Assembly (NCBI RefSeq): GCF_936927845.1
Contig: NZ_CAKZHV010000001.1
Coordinates: forward strand, 14,831-78,830
Direction of reading: 5' to 3'
Origin: an uncultured Sphingomonas sp.
GTDB lineage: Bacteria; Pseudomonadota; Alphaproteobacteria; Sphingomonadales; Sphingomonadaceae
Length of the DNA: 64,000 nucleotides
The notes below the pieces were generated by a model. It was given only the letters and a program-made list of their open reading frames with translations. It was not told the DNA's origin and did no database searches. How positions within the stretch are numbered: the first letter of the stretch is position 1; every line of letters starts with the position of its first letter. Made by a program: the position numbers and the translations under genes. Shown here in pieces: positions 52,844 to 61,788 of the stretch.

Positions 52844-53731
52844 ATGATCGACCCCGATTACCTACTTTTCGCGCGGCTGGTGACCGCCGGCAGCATCGCG
52901 GCGGCGGCGCGTGAGCTGCGCCTGTCACCCGCGATGGCGTCGCGCCGGCTGGCGCGACTGGAGGCGCGGCTCGGCGCGCGGCTGGTGCAGCGCACGACCA
53001 GGCGGCTGGCGCTCACCCCCGCGGGCGAGCAATTCCACGCCGACGTGGTCGCGATCCTCTCCGCGGTCGAGGCGGCGGAAGCGCGCCTGACCGGGGCGGC
53101 GGCAGCGCCCGCCGGGCTGCTCCGCGTCAGCGCACCGACCTCGTTCGGGCGCCTCCACGTCGCGCCGCACCTGCACCGGTTCCTCAACGCGCATCCTCAG
53201 GTGAGGCTGGCGTTCGACCTGTCCGACGCATTCGTCGATCTGGTCGCGGGCGGGGTCGACGTCGGCATCCGCATCGCCGCCGCGGTGCCGCCCTCGCTGG
53301 AGGCGCACCGGCTCGGTGCCAGTCGCCGCGTGCTGTGCGCGAGCCCGGCCTATCTGGCGCGCGCGGGCGTGCCAGGGCGCGTCGCCGATCTCGCGGCACA
53401 CCGCCTGCTCGCGGCGGCAGGGCAAATGCCGTGGCGATTGGTCAGCGCCACGCGCCGCGCGAGCGTCGACCGCGCGAGCCATGTCGAGACCAATTCGAGC
53501 GAGCTGGTGCGCGAACTGGCACTCGCGGGGGTCGGGATCGCGCTTCGATCATTGTGGGACGTCGGCGACGCGTTGCGCGACGGTCGGCTGGTGCGCGTGC
53601 TGCCCGAGTGGGAGGGGATGCTGGACGTCGCGATCTGGGCGCTGCACCCGCGCGCGCCGATTGTCGCCCCCGCGGTGCGCGCGTTCGTCGCCTTTCTGCG
53701 CGAGACGATCGATCCCGCGGCGTGGGAGTGA
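52844..53731 (+). CDS. LysR-family transcriptional regulator
   Basis: A 295-residue regulator with the N-terminal winged helix 'LLFARLVTAGSIAAAARELR' and 'SPAMASRRLARLEARLGARL', and an effector domain from about residue 90. It is divergent from glcB, and LysR proteins commonly control the divergent neighbour, so control of malate synthase is likely. In the 90-base gap I cannot pick a convincing T-N11-A site. Its stop lies three bases from the stop of csaA. Confidence 0.88.
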   Translation: MIDPDYLLFARLVTAGSIAAAARELRLSPAMASRRLARLEARLGARLVQRTTRRLALTPAGEQFHADVVAILSAVEAAEARLTGAAAAPAGLLRVSAPTSFGRLHVAPHLHRFLNAHPQVRLAFDLSDAFVDLVAGGVDVGIRIAAAVPPSLEAHRLGASRRVLCASPAYLARAGVPGRVADLAAHRLLAAAGQMPWRLVSATRRASVDRASHVETNSSELVRELALAGVGIALRSLWDVGDALRDGRLVRVLPEWEGMLDVAIWALHPRAPIVAPAVRAFVAFLRETIDPAAWE

Positions 53732-53734
53732 GCG

Positions 53735-54106
53735 CTAGAACAATCGCCCGCCGTTCGGCACCGGACGTGCCGGACTGACGAGCACCACCGCGCCGTCCGC
53801 GTCGGGGAAGCCGAGCGTCAGCACCTCCGACATCATCGGTCCGATCTGCCGTGGCGGGAAATTGACCACCGCGGCGACCTGTCGCCCGATCAATTCGTCG
53901 GCCGAGTGGCGCACAGTGATCTGCGCCGAGGATCGCTTGACGCCTACGGGCTCACCGAAGTCGATCGTGAGCTTGAACGCGGGCTTGCGCGCCTCGGGGA
54001 AAGGATCGACCGCCAGGATCGTGCCGACCCGGATGTCGACGCGCATCCAATCGTCGAAACCGATCGGATCGGCGGCGGGTGCGGCAGGGTCGTTGCTCAC
54101 GTGCAC
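53735..54106 (-). CDS. csaA: CsaA-like tRNA-binding domain protein
   Basis: A 123-residue protein with an EMAPII/OB-fold tRNA-binding domain: 'WMRVDIRVGTILAVDPFPEA', 'YKLTIDFG'-type 'FKLTIDFGEPVGVKRSSAQI', 'AVVNFPPRQIGPMMSEVLTLGF' and the terminal 'PNGGRLF'. CsaA is described as a chaperone and tRNA-binding protein. GTG 54106 is four bases after the fzlA stop; GTG 54100 is an alternative. Confidence 0.9.
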   Translation of the reverse strand: MHVSNDPAAPAADPIGFDDWMRVDIRVGTILAVDPFPEARKPAFKLTIDFGEPVGVKRSSAQITVRHSADELIGRQVAAVVNFPPRQIGPMMSEVLTLGFPDADGAVVLVSPARPVPNGGRLF

Positions 54107-54110
54107 GGCG

Positions 54111-54782
54111 TCAGAAATCCGGGTTCTCGTAATAACTCGGCGGCTCGATTCCGCTGACACGCTCGGTCAGCAGCGGGCGAAAGCTGCGGCGGCTCTTGAA
54201 CGCCGAATACCACGCCTTGGCGTGCGCGTGCCCGGTCCAGTCGATTCCGCCGAGGTAATCCGCGACCGAGATCTGCGACGCGGCGGCCAGATCGGCGAGG
54301 CTGATCGTCGCGCCCGCGATCCATTTGCGATGATCGAGCAGGTAATCGATGTAATCCAGGTGGCCGACCGACGACTTCATCGCTTCGCGCAACCGTGACG
54401 CGTTCGGCGCGGTGCGATGGACCAGCCGGTTGAGCATCCGCTCTTCCAGCAGCGGCTGCGTCACGTCGCGGTAGAAGAAGGTGTCGAACCAGGTGACCAG
54501 CCGGCGGATTTCGGCGCGATTGGCCGAGGAGCCGTTGATCATCGCCGCACGGTCGACCGTTTCCTCGAAATATTCGCAGATCGCGAGCGAATCGATCAGC
54601 ACCTCGCCCTTGTTGGGCTCGACCATCACCGGGGTCTGCCCGGCGGGGTTCATGTGGAGGAAATCGTCGCGCCGCTCCCACGGATGCTCGCGCACCAATT
54701 GGTAGCCGACGTCCTTTTCGTTGAGCAGCGTACGCACCTTGCGGGTGAACGGACACAGGGTGAATTGGTGCAACTGCCACAT
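54111..54782 (-). CDS. fzlA: GST-fold division protein FzlA (FtsZ-localised protein A)-like
   Basis: A 223-residue glutathione-S-transferase-fold protein. It starts 'MWQLHQFTLCPFTRKVRTLL', has 'EHPWERRDDFLHMNPAGQTP', 'SLADLAAASQISVADYLGG' and ends with a hydrophobic tail 'PPSYYENPDF'. This overall pattern, in particular the conserved C-terminal tail, is that of FzlA in Caulobacter, where it binds FtsZ filaments and is needed for constriction, rather than of a detoxifying GST. ATG 54782 lacks a good ribosome binding site. It could still be annotated as a plain GST or maleylacetoacetate isomerase. Confidence 0.85.
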   Translation of the reverse strand: MWQLHQFTLCPFTRKVRTLLNEKDVGYQLVREHPWERRDDFLHMNPAGQTPVMVEPNKGEVLIDSLAICEYFEETVDRAAMINGSSANRAEIRRLVTWFDTFFYRDVTQPLLEERMLNRLVHRTAPNASRLREAMKSSVGHLDYIDYLLDHRKWIAGATISLADLAAASQISVADYLGGIDWTGHAHAKAWYSAFKSRRSFRPLLTERVSGIEPPSYYENPDF

Positions 54783-54862
54783 ATCGTTGGTTGATAGCGG
54801 GCCTGCGGTGGCGGGCAAGAGGCGCACGCGACCAAGCGCGGCTTTGCGGCGAGTTGCGTGAA

Positions 54863-54894
54863 CGCGCGCGTCACCACCGCGGGTGACGCGCGCG
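54863..54894 (-). terminator. Strong hairpin after gltB
   Basis: A perfect 13-base GC-rich stem (54863-54875 with 54882-54894, loop ACCGCG) begins seven bases after the gltB stop. There is no clear T-run on either strand, so it may act with Rho or as an mRNA 3' end stabiliser. The rest of 54783-54862 shows nothing else I can name. Confidence 0.5.
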
Positions 54895-54900
54895 ATCGGG

Positions 54901-57900
54901 TCATTCCGCTGCGACCAATTCGATGCTGTCGTCGAGCGGGTGGGGCAGGCGGGTGAGCATTTCCTTCGGCACCACCTGCCAGAAGTGCGCGAGTGCAGCG
55001 TCCCAATCCTCCAGCAACCCCTTCGACCAGCGGCTGTCGGTGGCGCGGGCGTGCGCGTGGACGAGCGCGCGGAGCGTCTCGGCCCAGTGTTCGGACGCGA
55101 CGCGCTGCCACACGATGCTCTCCGGATTGGCGTTGCGTGCGAAGCTGCCCTTCGCATCATAGACGAACGCCATGCCGCCGGTCATCCCGGCGCCGAAGTT
55201 CTGCCCCACCTCGCCCAGCACCACCGCGGTGCCGCCGGTCATATATTCGCACCCGTTCGCGCCGCAGCCCTCGACCACCACGTCGGCGCCCGAGTTGCGC
55301 ACCGCGAACCGCTCGCCCGCCTGACCCGCCGCGAGCAGCCGCCCCGCGGTCGCGCCGTAGAGCACGGTGTTGCCGAGGATGGTGTTGTCCTGGCTGGCGA
55401 GCGGCGAGGATACCGCTGGCCGCACGATGATCGTGCCGCCCGAGAGGCCCTTGCCGACGTAATCGTTGGCATCGCCGAATACCTCCAGCGTGATGCCGCG
55501 GCACATAAATGCGCCGAGGCTCTGCCCGGCCGAGCCGCGCAGGCGGACGGTGACGTGGCCGTCGGCGAGCTTGCTCATCCCGAAGGTGCGCGTGATCTCG
55601 CTCGACAACCGCGTGCCGACCGCGCGGTGCGTGTTGCGCACCGAATAGGTTAATTGCATCTTCTCGCCGCGCGAGAAGACGGGGGCGGCATCCTTGATGA
55701 TCTGCGCGTCGAGGCTGTCGGGCACCTCGTTGCGGAACGTCGACAGGCTGAACCGCCGCTCCGCATCCGATGCGTCGACCTTGGCGAGGATCGGGTTCAG
55801 GTCAAGGTCGTCGAGATGCTCCGCGCCGCGGCTGACCTGGCGGAGCAGCTCGGTGCGGCCGATGATTTCGTCGAGGCTACGCACGCCCAGCCGCGCGAGG
55901 ATGTCGCGCACTTCCTCGGCGATGAAGGTCATCAGGTTGATGACCTTTTCCGGCGTGCCGACGAACTTGTCGCGCAGTTTCTGGTCCTGCGTGCAGATGC
56001 CAACCGGGCAGGTGTTCGAGTGGCATTGCCGCACCATGATGCAGCCCATCGCGACGAGGCTGAGCGTGCCGATGCCGAACTCCTCCGCGCCCAGGATCGC
56101 GGCGATGACGATGTCGCGCCCGGTCTTCAATCCGCCGTCTGCGCGCAGCTTGATGCGGCCGCGAAGCCCATTGAGCGTCAGGACCTGATTGACCTCGCTC
56201 AGGCCCATTTCCCACGGCGTGCCGGCATATTTGATGCTGGTCTGGGGGGACGCGCCCGTGCCGCCGACGTGGCCGGAGACGAGGATCACGTCGGCGTGTG
56301 CCTTGGCGACGCCCGCCGCGACCGTGCCGATGCCGGCCGACGACACGAGCTTGACGCAGACGCGCGCGCGCGGGTTGATCTGCTTCAAATCGTAGATGAG
56401 CTGCGCCAAATCCTCGATCGAATAGATGTCGTGGTGCGGCGGCGGCGAGATGAGCGTGACGCCCGGCGTCGAATGGCGCAGCCGCGCGATGAACTCCGTC
56501 ACCTTGAAGCCGGGCAGCTGCCCGCCTTCGCCAGGCTTGGCGCCTTGCGCGACCTTGATCTCGATCTCGTCGCAAGCGTTGAGATACTCCGACGTGACGC
56601 CGAACCTTCCGCTCGCGATCTGCTTGATGACCGAATTGGCGTTGTCGCCATTCTCATACGGCGTGTAGCGGACCTTGTCCTCGCCACCCTCGCCCGAGAC
56701 GGCTTTCGCGCCAATACGGTTCATCGCGATCGCCAGCGTCTCGTGCGCCTCCGGCGACAGCGCGCCGAGGCTCATGCCGGGGGTGACGAAGCGCTTGCGG
56801 ATCTCGGTGATCGCCTCGACCTGATCAACCGCGACGCCCTCTGCGGGGAAGTTGAACTGGAACAGATCGCGGAGGTAGATCGGCGGCAGGTCGGCGACCC
56901 CGCGCGAGAATTGCAGGTAGCTCGAATAGCTGTCGGTCGACACCGCCGTCTGGAGCAGGTGCATCAGCTGCGCGGAATAAGCGTGCGCCTCGCCGGTGTG
57001 GCGCTGGCGGTAGAAGCCGCCGATGGGCAGCGTCGCAACGCCCGCGTCGAACGCCGCCTCGTGGCGTTCCGTCGCGTTGACGTGAAGCGAGGCATAGCCT
57101 TCGCCGCTGATCTTGGCGGGCATGCCGGGGAACAGGTCGTTGACCAGCGCGCGTGACAGGCCCACCGCCTCGAAATTATAGCCGCCGCGATAGGAGGAGA
57201 TCACCGCGATCCCCATCTTCGACATGATCTTGAGCAGGCCTTCCTCGATCGCCTTCTTGTGGCGGGCGAGGCAATCGTCGAGCGCAAGGTCGCCGAACAA
57301 CCCGCGCGCCTGGCGGTCGACGATCGCGGCCTCGGCCAGATACGCGTTCACCGTCGTCGCGCCGACGCCGATCAGCACGGCGTAGTAGTGCGTGTCGAGG
57401 CATTCCGCGGTGCGGACGTTGACGCTCGCGTAGGAGCGCAGCCCGCGGCGCACGAGATGGGTGTGGACCGCGGCGGCGGCGAGCACACCGGGGATCGCGA
57501 CGCGTTCTCGCGAGATATTCTCGTCGGTCAGGAACAGCTCGCTGCGCCCCTCGCGCACCGCTTGCTCGGCCTGGTTGCGGATGCGCTGGATCGCGGCGCG
57601 CAGACGCTCCGCACCGCCGCCCGCCTCGAACGTACATTCGATCTCCGCCGCGCTTGAACCGAAATAGGCCTTCAGCCGGTGCCAGTGCGCGCCGGTCAGC
57701 ACCGGCGAATCGAGCACCAGCACGCGCTCGCGCCGATCCTCGGTGTCGAGGATGTTGGCGAGATTGCCGAAGCGCGTCTTCAGCGACATGACGTAACGCT
57801 CGCGCAGGCTGTCGATCGGCGGGTTGGTGACTTGCGAGAAGTTTTGGCGGAAGAACTGGCTGATCAGCCGCGGCTTGTCGGAGATGACCGCGAGCGGGGT

Positions 57901-59424
57901 GTCGTCGCCCATTGATCCGATCGCTTCCTTCGCGGTCTCGACCATCGGTGACAGGATCAGCTCCATGTCCTCCAGCGTCTGCCCCGCCGCGACCTGCCGC
58001 CTGGCGAGCTCGGCGCGGTCGTAGCGCGTCGTGCTGTCGAGTGGGGCGGGGGGCAGGTCGTCGACGCTCGAGAACTCGCCGATCATCGCGGCGTAATCGT
58101 GCTCGGCGGCGATCTTGTCCTTGATCTCACGGTCGCGCAGCACGCGGCCCTCGTGCAGGTCGACCGCGATCATCTGCCCCGGGCCCAGCCGCCCCTTGGC
58201 GATCACGCTGCTCTCCGGCACCACCACCATGCCCGCTTCGGAACCGATGATGAGCAAACCGTCGGCGGTCTGCGTGTAGCGTAGCGGGCGCAGCGCATTG
58301 CGATCGACGCCGCCGACCGCCCAGCGCCCGTCGGTCATCGCGAGCGCGGCCGGGCCGTCCCACGGCTCCATCACGGATGCCAGATACTGGTACATCGCGA
58401 TATGCGCGTCGGGCGTGTCGCCGCCCGACTGCCACGCCTCGGGCACCAGCATCAGCTTCGCGGTCGGCGCGTCGCGGCCAGACCGGCAGATCGCCTCGAA
58501 CGTGGCATCAAGTGCCGCGGTGTCGCTGGCGCCCGCGGGGATTACCGGCTTGATGTCCTCCGAATGCTCGCCGAACGCGATCGAGGCCATGCGGATCTCG
58601 TGGGAGAGCATCCAGTTCTTGTTGCCGCGAACCGTGTTGATCTCGCCGTTGTGCGCGAGGCACCGGAACGGCTGCGCCAGCCACCATTGCGGAAAGGTGT
58701 TGGTCGAATAACGCTGGTGAAAGATCGCGACGCGGCTCTCGAAACGCTGGTCGGTGAGATCAGGGTAGAAGACCGATAGACTCTCGGCGAGGAACAGCCC
58801 CTTGTAGATGATCGAGCGGCACGACAGCGAGCAGACGTAGAAGCCCTGGATCTGCGCCGCGATCACGCGCTTCTCGATCCGGCGGCGGACGAGGTAGAGG
58901 TTCTTCTCGAACTCCTCCGCGCTGACCGCGTCGGGCATCGGCCCCGCGATCATGATCTGCTCGATCTCGGGTCGCGTCAGCTGCGCCTTGGCGCCGATCA
59001 CCGACACGTTCACCGGCACCTGCCGCCAGCCGTAGATGGTGTAGCCGGCCTCGATCATCTCCGCCTCGACGATCGTGCGGCACGTCTCCTGCGCGCCCAG
59101 ATCGGTGCGCGGCAGGAACACCATGCCGACCGCGAGCCGGTTGGGGAGCAGTTTGTGCCCCGAGGCCGCGACGCAATCATCGAAGAAGCGCACCGGCAGA
59201 TCGACGTGCAGCCCCGCGCCGTCGCCCGTCTTGCCATCGGCATCAACCGCGCCGCGGTGCCACACCGCCTTCAACGCGTCGATCGCCGATTGCACCACGC
59301 GGCGCGACGGCTTGCCATCGGTCGCGGCGACGAGGCCGACACCGCACGCGTCGCCCTCGAACTCGGGGCGGTACATGCCGTGCTCGGCGAGATAGGCGCG
59401 CTGGTCGTCAGGGAAGTGTGTCAT
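54901..59424 (-). CDS. gltB: Glutamate synthase (NADPH) large subunit
   Basis: A 1507-residue enzyme. The N-terminal Ntn glutaminase has its nucleophile Cys28 in 'EGDACGVGLVAA', exposed after removal of a 27-residue propeptide. Central and FMN domains follow, with 'ISPPPHHDIYSIEDL' and 'SGHVGGTGASPQTS'; the 3Fe-4S ligands lie in 'VRQCHSNTCPVGICTQD'. The C-terminal beta-helix repeats are Gly-rich. ATG 59424 overlaps the stop of the HepT-like gene by four bases; the open frame further upstream lies inside that gene. Together with GltD it makes two glutamates from glutamine and 2-oxoglutarate. Confidence 0.97.
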   Translation of the reverse strand: MTHFPDDQRAYLAEHGMYRPEFEGDACGVGLVAATDGKPSRRVVQSAIDALKAVWHRGAVDADGKTGDGAGLHVDLPVRFFDDCVAASGHKLLPNRLAVGMVFLPRTDLGAQETCRTIVEAEMIEAGYTIYGWRQVPVNVSVIGAKAQLTRPEIEQIMIAGPMPDAVSAEEFEKNLYLVRRRIEKRVIAAQIQGFYVCSLSCRSIIYKGLFLAESLSVFYPDLTDQRFESRVAIFHQRYSTNTFPQWWLAQPFRCLAHNGEINTVRGNKNWMLSHEIRMASIAFGEHSEDIKPVIPAGASDTAALDATFEAICRSGRDAPTAKLMLVPEAWQSGGDTPDAHIAMYQYLASVMEPWDGPAALAMTDGRWAVGGVDRNALRPLRYTQTADGLLIIGSEAGMVVVPESSVIAKGRLGPGQMIAVDLHEGRVLRDREIKDKIAAEHDYAAMIGEFSSVDDLPPAPLDSTTRYDRAELARRQVAAGQTLEDMELILSPMVETAKEAIGSMGDDTPLAVISDKPRLISQFFRQNFSQVTNPPIDSLRERYVMSLKTRFGNLANILDTEDRRERVLVLDSPVLTGAHWHRLKAYFGSSAAEIECTFEAGGGAERLRAAIQRIRNQAEQAVREGRSELFLTDENISRERVAIPGVLAAAAVHTHLVRRGLRSYASVNVRTAECLDTHYYAVLIGVGATTVNAYLAEAAIVDRQARGLFGDLALDDCLARHKKAIEEGLLKIMSKMGIAVISSYRGGYNFEAVGLSRALVNDLFPGMPAKISGEGYASLHVNATERHEAAFDAGVATLPIGGFYRQRHTGEAHAYSAQLMHLLQTAVSTDSYSSYLQFSRGVADLPPIYLRDLFQFNFPAEGVAVDQVEAITEIRKRFVTPGMSLGALSPEAHETLAIAMNRIGAKAVSGEGGEDKVRYTPYENGDNANSVIKQIASGRFGVTSEYLNACDEIEIKVAQGAKPGEGGQLPGFKVTEFIARLRHSTPGVTLISPPPHHDIYSIEDLAQLIYDLKQINPRARVCVKLVSSAGIGTVAAGVAKAHADVILVSGHVGGTGASPQTSIKYAGTPWEMGLSEVNQVLTLNGLRGRIKLRADGGLKTGRDIVIAAILGAEEFGIGTLSLVAMGCIMVRQCHSNTCPVGICTQDQKLRDKFVGTPEKVINLMTFIAEEVRDILARLGVRSLDEIIGRTELLRQVSRGAEHLDDLDLNPILAKVDASDAERRFSLSTFRNEVPDSLDAQIIKDAAPVFSRGEKMQLTYSVRNTHRAVGTRLSSEITRTFGMSKLADGHVTVRLRGSAGQSLGAFMCRGITLEVFGDANDYVGKGLSGGTIIVRPAVSSPLASQDNTILGNTVLYGATAGRLLAAGQAGERFAVRNSGADVVVEGCGANGCEYMTGGTAVVLGEVGQNFGAGMTGGMAFVYDAKGSFARNANPESIVWQRVASEHWAETLRALVHAHARATDSRWSKGLLEDWDAALAHFWQVVPKEMLTRLPHPLDDSIELVAAE

Positions 59425-59900
59425 GGCAGGTGGTCCCGCAATTCGGTTTGGGCGAACAACAAGAGCTTGCGATATGCCGCCGATAGATCGTCGAGCGCGG
59501 CCACTGCGGCGCGGAAACGCGCATATTGGACGTCCGCGTCGAGCGGGTAATCGTGGACAAGATCGTTGCGCAGGCGGACGATGACCGACCAACGTGCCGC
59601 ATCATCCAAGATGCCGATCTTTTCCATGTAATCGGCATAGTCGCGCGCGAACCACTGATCGGTATTTTCGGCGAGAAGGCGCGGGATCAACCGGAATGCG
59701 CGCGCGAGCTGATCCTCGATCTGCTCGAAACTTTTCAGCACCGCGCGCGACCCGGATCGACGCGCGGGCGGCAATGCCTCGAACGTGGCGAGATCGTCCG
59801 GCACGTCGCCCAGCAGCGCCAAGTCGTCCGCCATCGAAGCATGCAGCCGTTCCAGCCGTACGAGCAGTCGCGTGAATATGTCGTGTTCGGGCGTGGTCAC
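59421..59900 (-). CDS. hepT: HepT-like HEPN toxin (ribonuclease)
   Basis: A 159-residue, mainly helical HEPN protein. The RX4HXY motif of HepT toxins is exact: Arg111, His116, Tyr118 in 'RLRNDLVHDYP'. In studied HepT/MntA pairs this motif cuts RNA, and its Tyr is the residue that the antitoxin AMPylates. It starts at GTG 59900, overlapping the stop of the MntA gene, and ends overlapping the gltB ATG. It has a longer N-terminal part than the smallest HepT proteins. Toxicity is inferred. Confidence 0.82.
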   Translation of the reverse strand: MTTPEHDIFTRLLVRLERLHASMADDLALLGDVPDDLATFEALPPARRSGSRAVLKSFEQIEDQLARAFRLIPRLLAENTDQWFARDYADYMEKIGILDDAARWSVIVRLRNDLVHDYPLDADVQYARFRAAVAALDDLSAAYRKLLLFAQTELRDHLP

Positions 59901-60193
59901 AGGACGATCCCGTCGCGATAAGCGATGCGTTGGAACGGTCCTGGCGCGGCATTACGGACCGCGGTCAGCACGTCGACCTTGCGCGGTTCGGTCATGCGCC
60001 AGAAGCGATCAAGGAACTCGCTCTTCTGCCGTCGCTCATCGGACAGCGCATCGACCTCGACCAGCAGGTCGATGTCGCCGCCTCGCAGGTCGTCGTGGAC
60101 GCGACTGCCGAACAGGCGCACGACCGCATCGTCGCCGAACGCCTCGCGCGCGGCCTGCTTGATCGCCGACACCTCGTGTTCGGTCAGCCTCAC
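59897..60193 (-). CDS. mntA: MntA-like minimal nucleotidyltransferase antitoxin
   Basis: A 98-residue MNT-fold protein. The active-site motif is 'LFGSRVHDDLRGGDIDLLVE' (Gly29-Ser30, Asp40, Asp42), a GSx9DxD form found in one MNT subgroup. A third acidic residue would be Asp72-like in 'KVDVLTAV'. It should inactivate the adjacent HepT by adding AMP to its Tyr. GTG 60193 overlaps the gltD stop by three bases and its own stop overlaps hepT by three bases (GTGA at both ends). Confidence 0.85.
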   Translation of the reverse strand: MRLTEHEVSAIKQAAREAFGDDAVVRLFGSRVHDDLRGGDIDLLVEVDALSDERRQKSEFLDRFWRMTEPRKVDVLTAVRNAAPGPFQRIAYRDGIVL

Positions 60194-61629
60194 GCCGCCA
60201 CCTTCGTGTCCGCCGCCTTCGCCTTCAGATACTTGTGCATCGCCGCCGACACGTCGCGGCCGTCGCGGATCGCCCAGACGACCAGGCTCGCGCCGCGCAC
60301 GATGTCGCCGGCCGCGAACACGCCGTCGAGGCTGGTCATCAGCGTTTTCGCGTCGACCAGCACGGTGCCCCAGCGCGTGACACCCAGTTCGGGCGCATCC
60401 CACAAATGCGGCAAATCCTCCGCGTCGAAGCCGAGCGCCTTGACGACGAGGTCGGCAGGCATGTCTTTCGCCGCACCCGGATCGATCTCGGGCGTGCGGC
60501 GGCCGCTCGCGTCCGCGCTGCCCAGCCGCATCCGGTTGGCGCGGACGTGGGTGACCCGGCCGCCGTCCTCCACGAACGACGCAGGCGCGGAGAGCCAGAC
60601 GAACTCGACGCCTTCTTCCTCGGCGTTCGCCACCTCGCGCTGGCTGCCGGGCATGTTGGCGCGGTCGCGGCGGTAGAGGCACTTCACGCTCTTCGCACCC
60701 TGGCGGATCGCGGTGCGGACGCAGTCCATCGCGGTGTCGCCGCCCCCGATCACGACAACGTTCTTGCCCGCGGCGTTCAGGCTTCCATCCTCGAACGCGG
60801 GCACCTGGTCGCCGAAGCTCTTGCGGTTGGAGGCGGTGAGATAATCGAGTGCGGCGACCACCCCCGCTGCATCATGCCCGCCGACGTCGATCGCGCGCGC
60901 CTTGTACACGCCGGTCGCGATCAGGATCGCGTCGTGGCGCTGCCGCAATTCGTCGAGCGTCGCATCCTCGCCGACCGCGAAGCGTTCGTGGAAGACGATG
61001 CCGCCCGCCCGCAACCGCTCGACCCGGCGGGTGACGACGGGCTTCTCGAGCTTGAAGCCCGGGATGCCATAGGTCAGCAACCCGCCCGCGCGGTCGTGCC
61101 GGTCGTAGACGTGGACCTCGTAGCCGTGGCCGCGCAGATATTCCGCCGCCGACAGCCCGGCGGGGCCGGCGCCGATCACGCCGACCGATTGACCACGCGG
61201 GCTGCCGGGGACGAGCGGTTCGACCCAGCCTTCCTCCCACGCCTTGTCGGTGATGAACTTCTCGACCGATCCGATCGTCACCGCGCCGTGGCCGGTGAAC
61301 TCGATCACGCAATTGCCCTCGCACAACCGGTCCTGCGGGCAGATGCGGCCGCAGATCTCGGGCATGGTCGAGGTTGCGTTCGACAGCTCATATGCCTCGC
61401 GCAGCCGGCCTTCCGCGGTCAGCCGCAGCCAGTCGGGGATGTGGTTGTGCAGCGGGCAGTGAACCGAGCAATAGGGCACGCCGCATTGCGAGCAGCGCCC
61501 CGATTGGTCCTCCGCCGATTGCACCGCGTAGCGCTCGGCGATCTCGCGAAAATCGTCGGCGCGCGCCTCTGCCTCGCGCTTGCCGGGATAGGCTTGCGGG
61601 CGTTCAACGAAACGAAGCATGTCGGCCAT
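60190..61629 (-). CDS. gltD: Glutamate synthase small subunit
   Basis: A 479-residue NADPH-dependent flavoprotein that feeds electrons to GltB. The two 4Fe-4S sites are 'CSQCGVPYCSVHCPLHN' and 'CGRICPQDRLCEGNC'; FAD binds 'IGAGPAGLSAAEYL' and NADPH 'VVIGGGDTAMDCVRTA'. ATG 61629 follows GGAGA. It heads the gltD-mntA-hepT-gltB operon. The 159-base gap to uppP holds no gene and no clear promoter that I can name. Confidence 0.97.
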   Translation of the reverse strand: MADMLRFVERPQAYPGKREAEARADDFREIAERYAVQSAEDQSGRCSQCGVPYCSVHCPLHNHIPDWLRLTAEGRLREAYELSNATSTMPEICGRICPQDRLCEGNCVIEFTGHGAVTIGSVEKFITDKAWEEGWVEPLVPGSPRGQSVGVIGAGPAGLSAAEYLRGHGYEVHVYDRHDRAGGLLTYGIPGFKLEKPVVTRRVERLRAGGIVFHERFAVGEDATLDELRQRHDAILIATGVYKARAIDVGGHDAAGVVAALDYLTASNRKSFGDQVPAFEDGSLNAAGKNVVVIGGGDTAMDCVRTAIRQGAKSVKCLYRRDRANMPGSQREVANAEEEGVEFVWLSAPASFVEDGGRVTHVRANRMRLGSADASGRRTPEIDPGAAKDMPADLVVKALGFDAEDLPHLWDAPELGVTRWGTVLVDAKTLMTSLDGVFAAGDIVRGASLVVWAIRDGRDVSAAMHKYLKAKAADTKVAA

Positions 61630-61788
61630 CGGTCAATCTCCGATGGCCGCAATTTCATATCAACGCGGGCATGTCACGCGAAATCAAACAACATGGTAAG
61701 CAAAGCGGACCTAAAAAGCCCTTCTCGATCGCTGCTCATCTAGTTCGACGAGGCTTTGACCCGCCTTAAAGGTCCGGTTTAAACCCCA

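Noticed and set aside
54111..54782. Maleylacetoacetate isomerase completing the homogentisate pathway
   Set aside because: The GST-fold protein matches FzlA at both termini and is not linked to hmgA.
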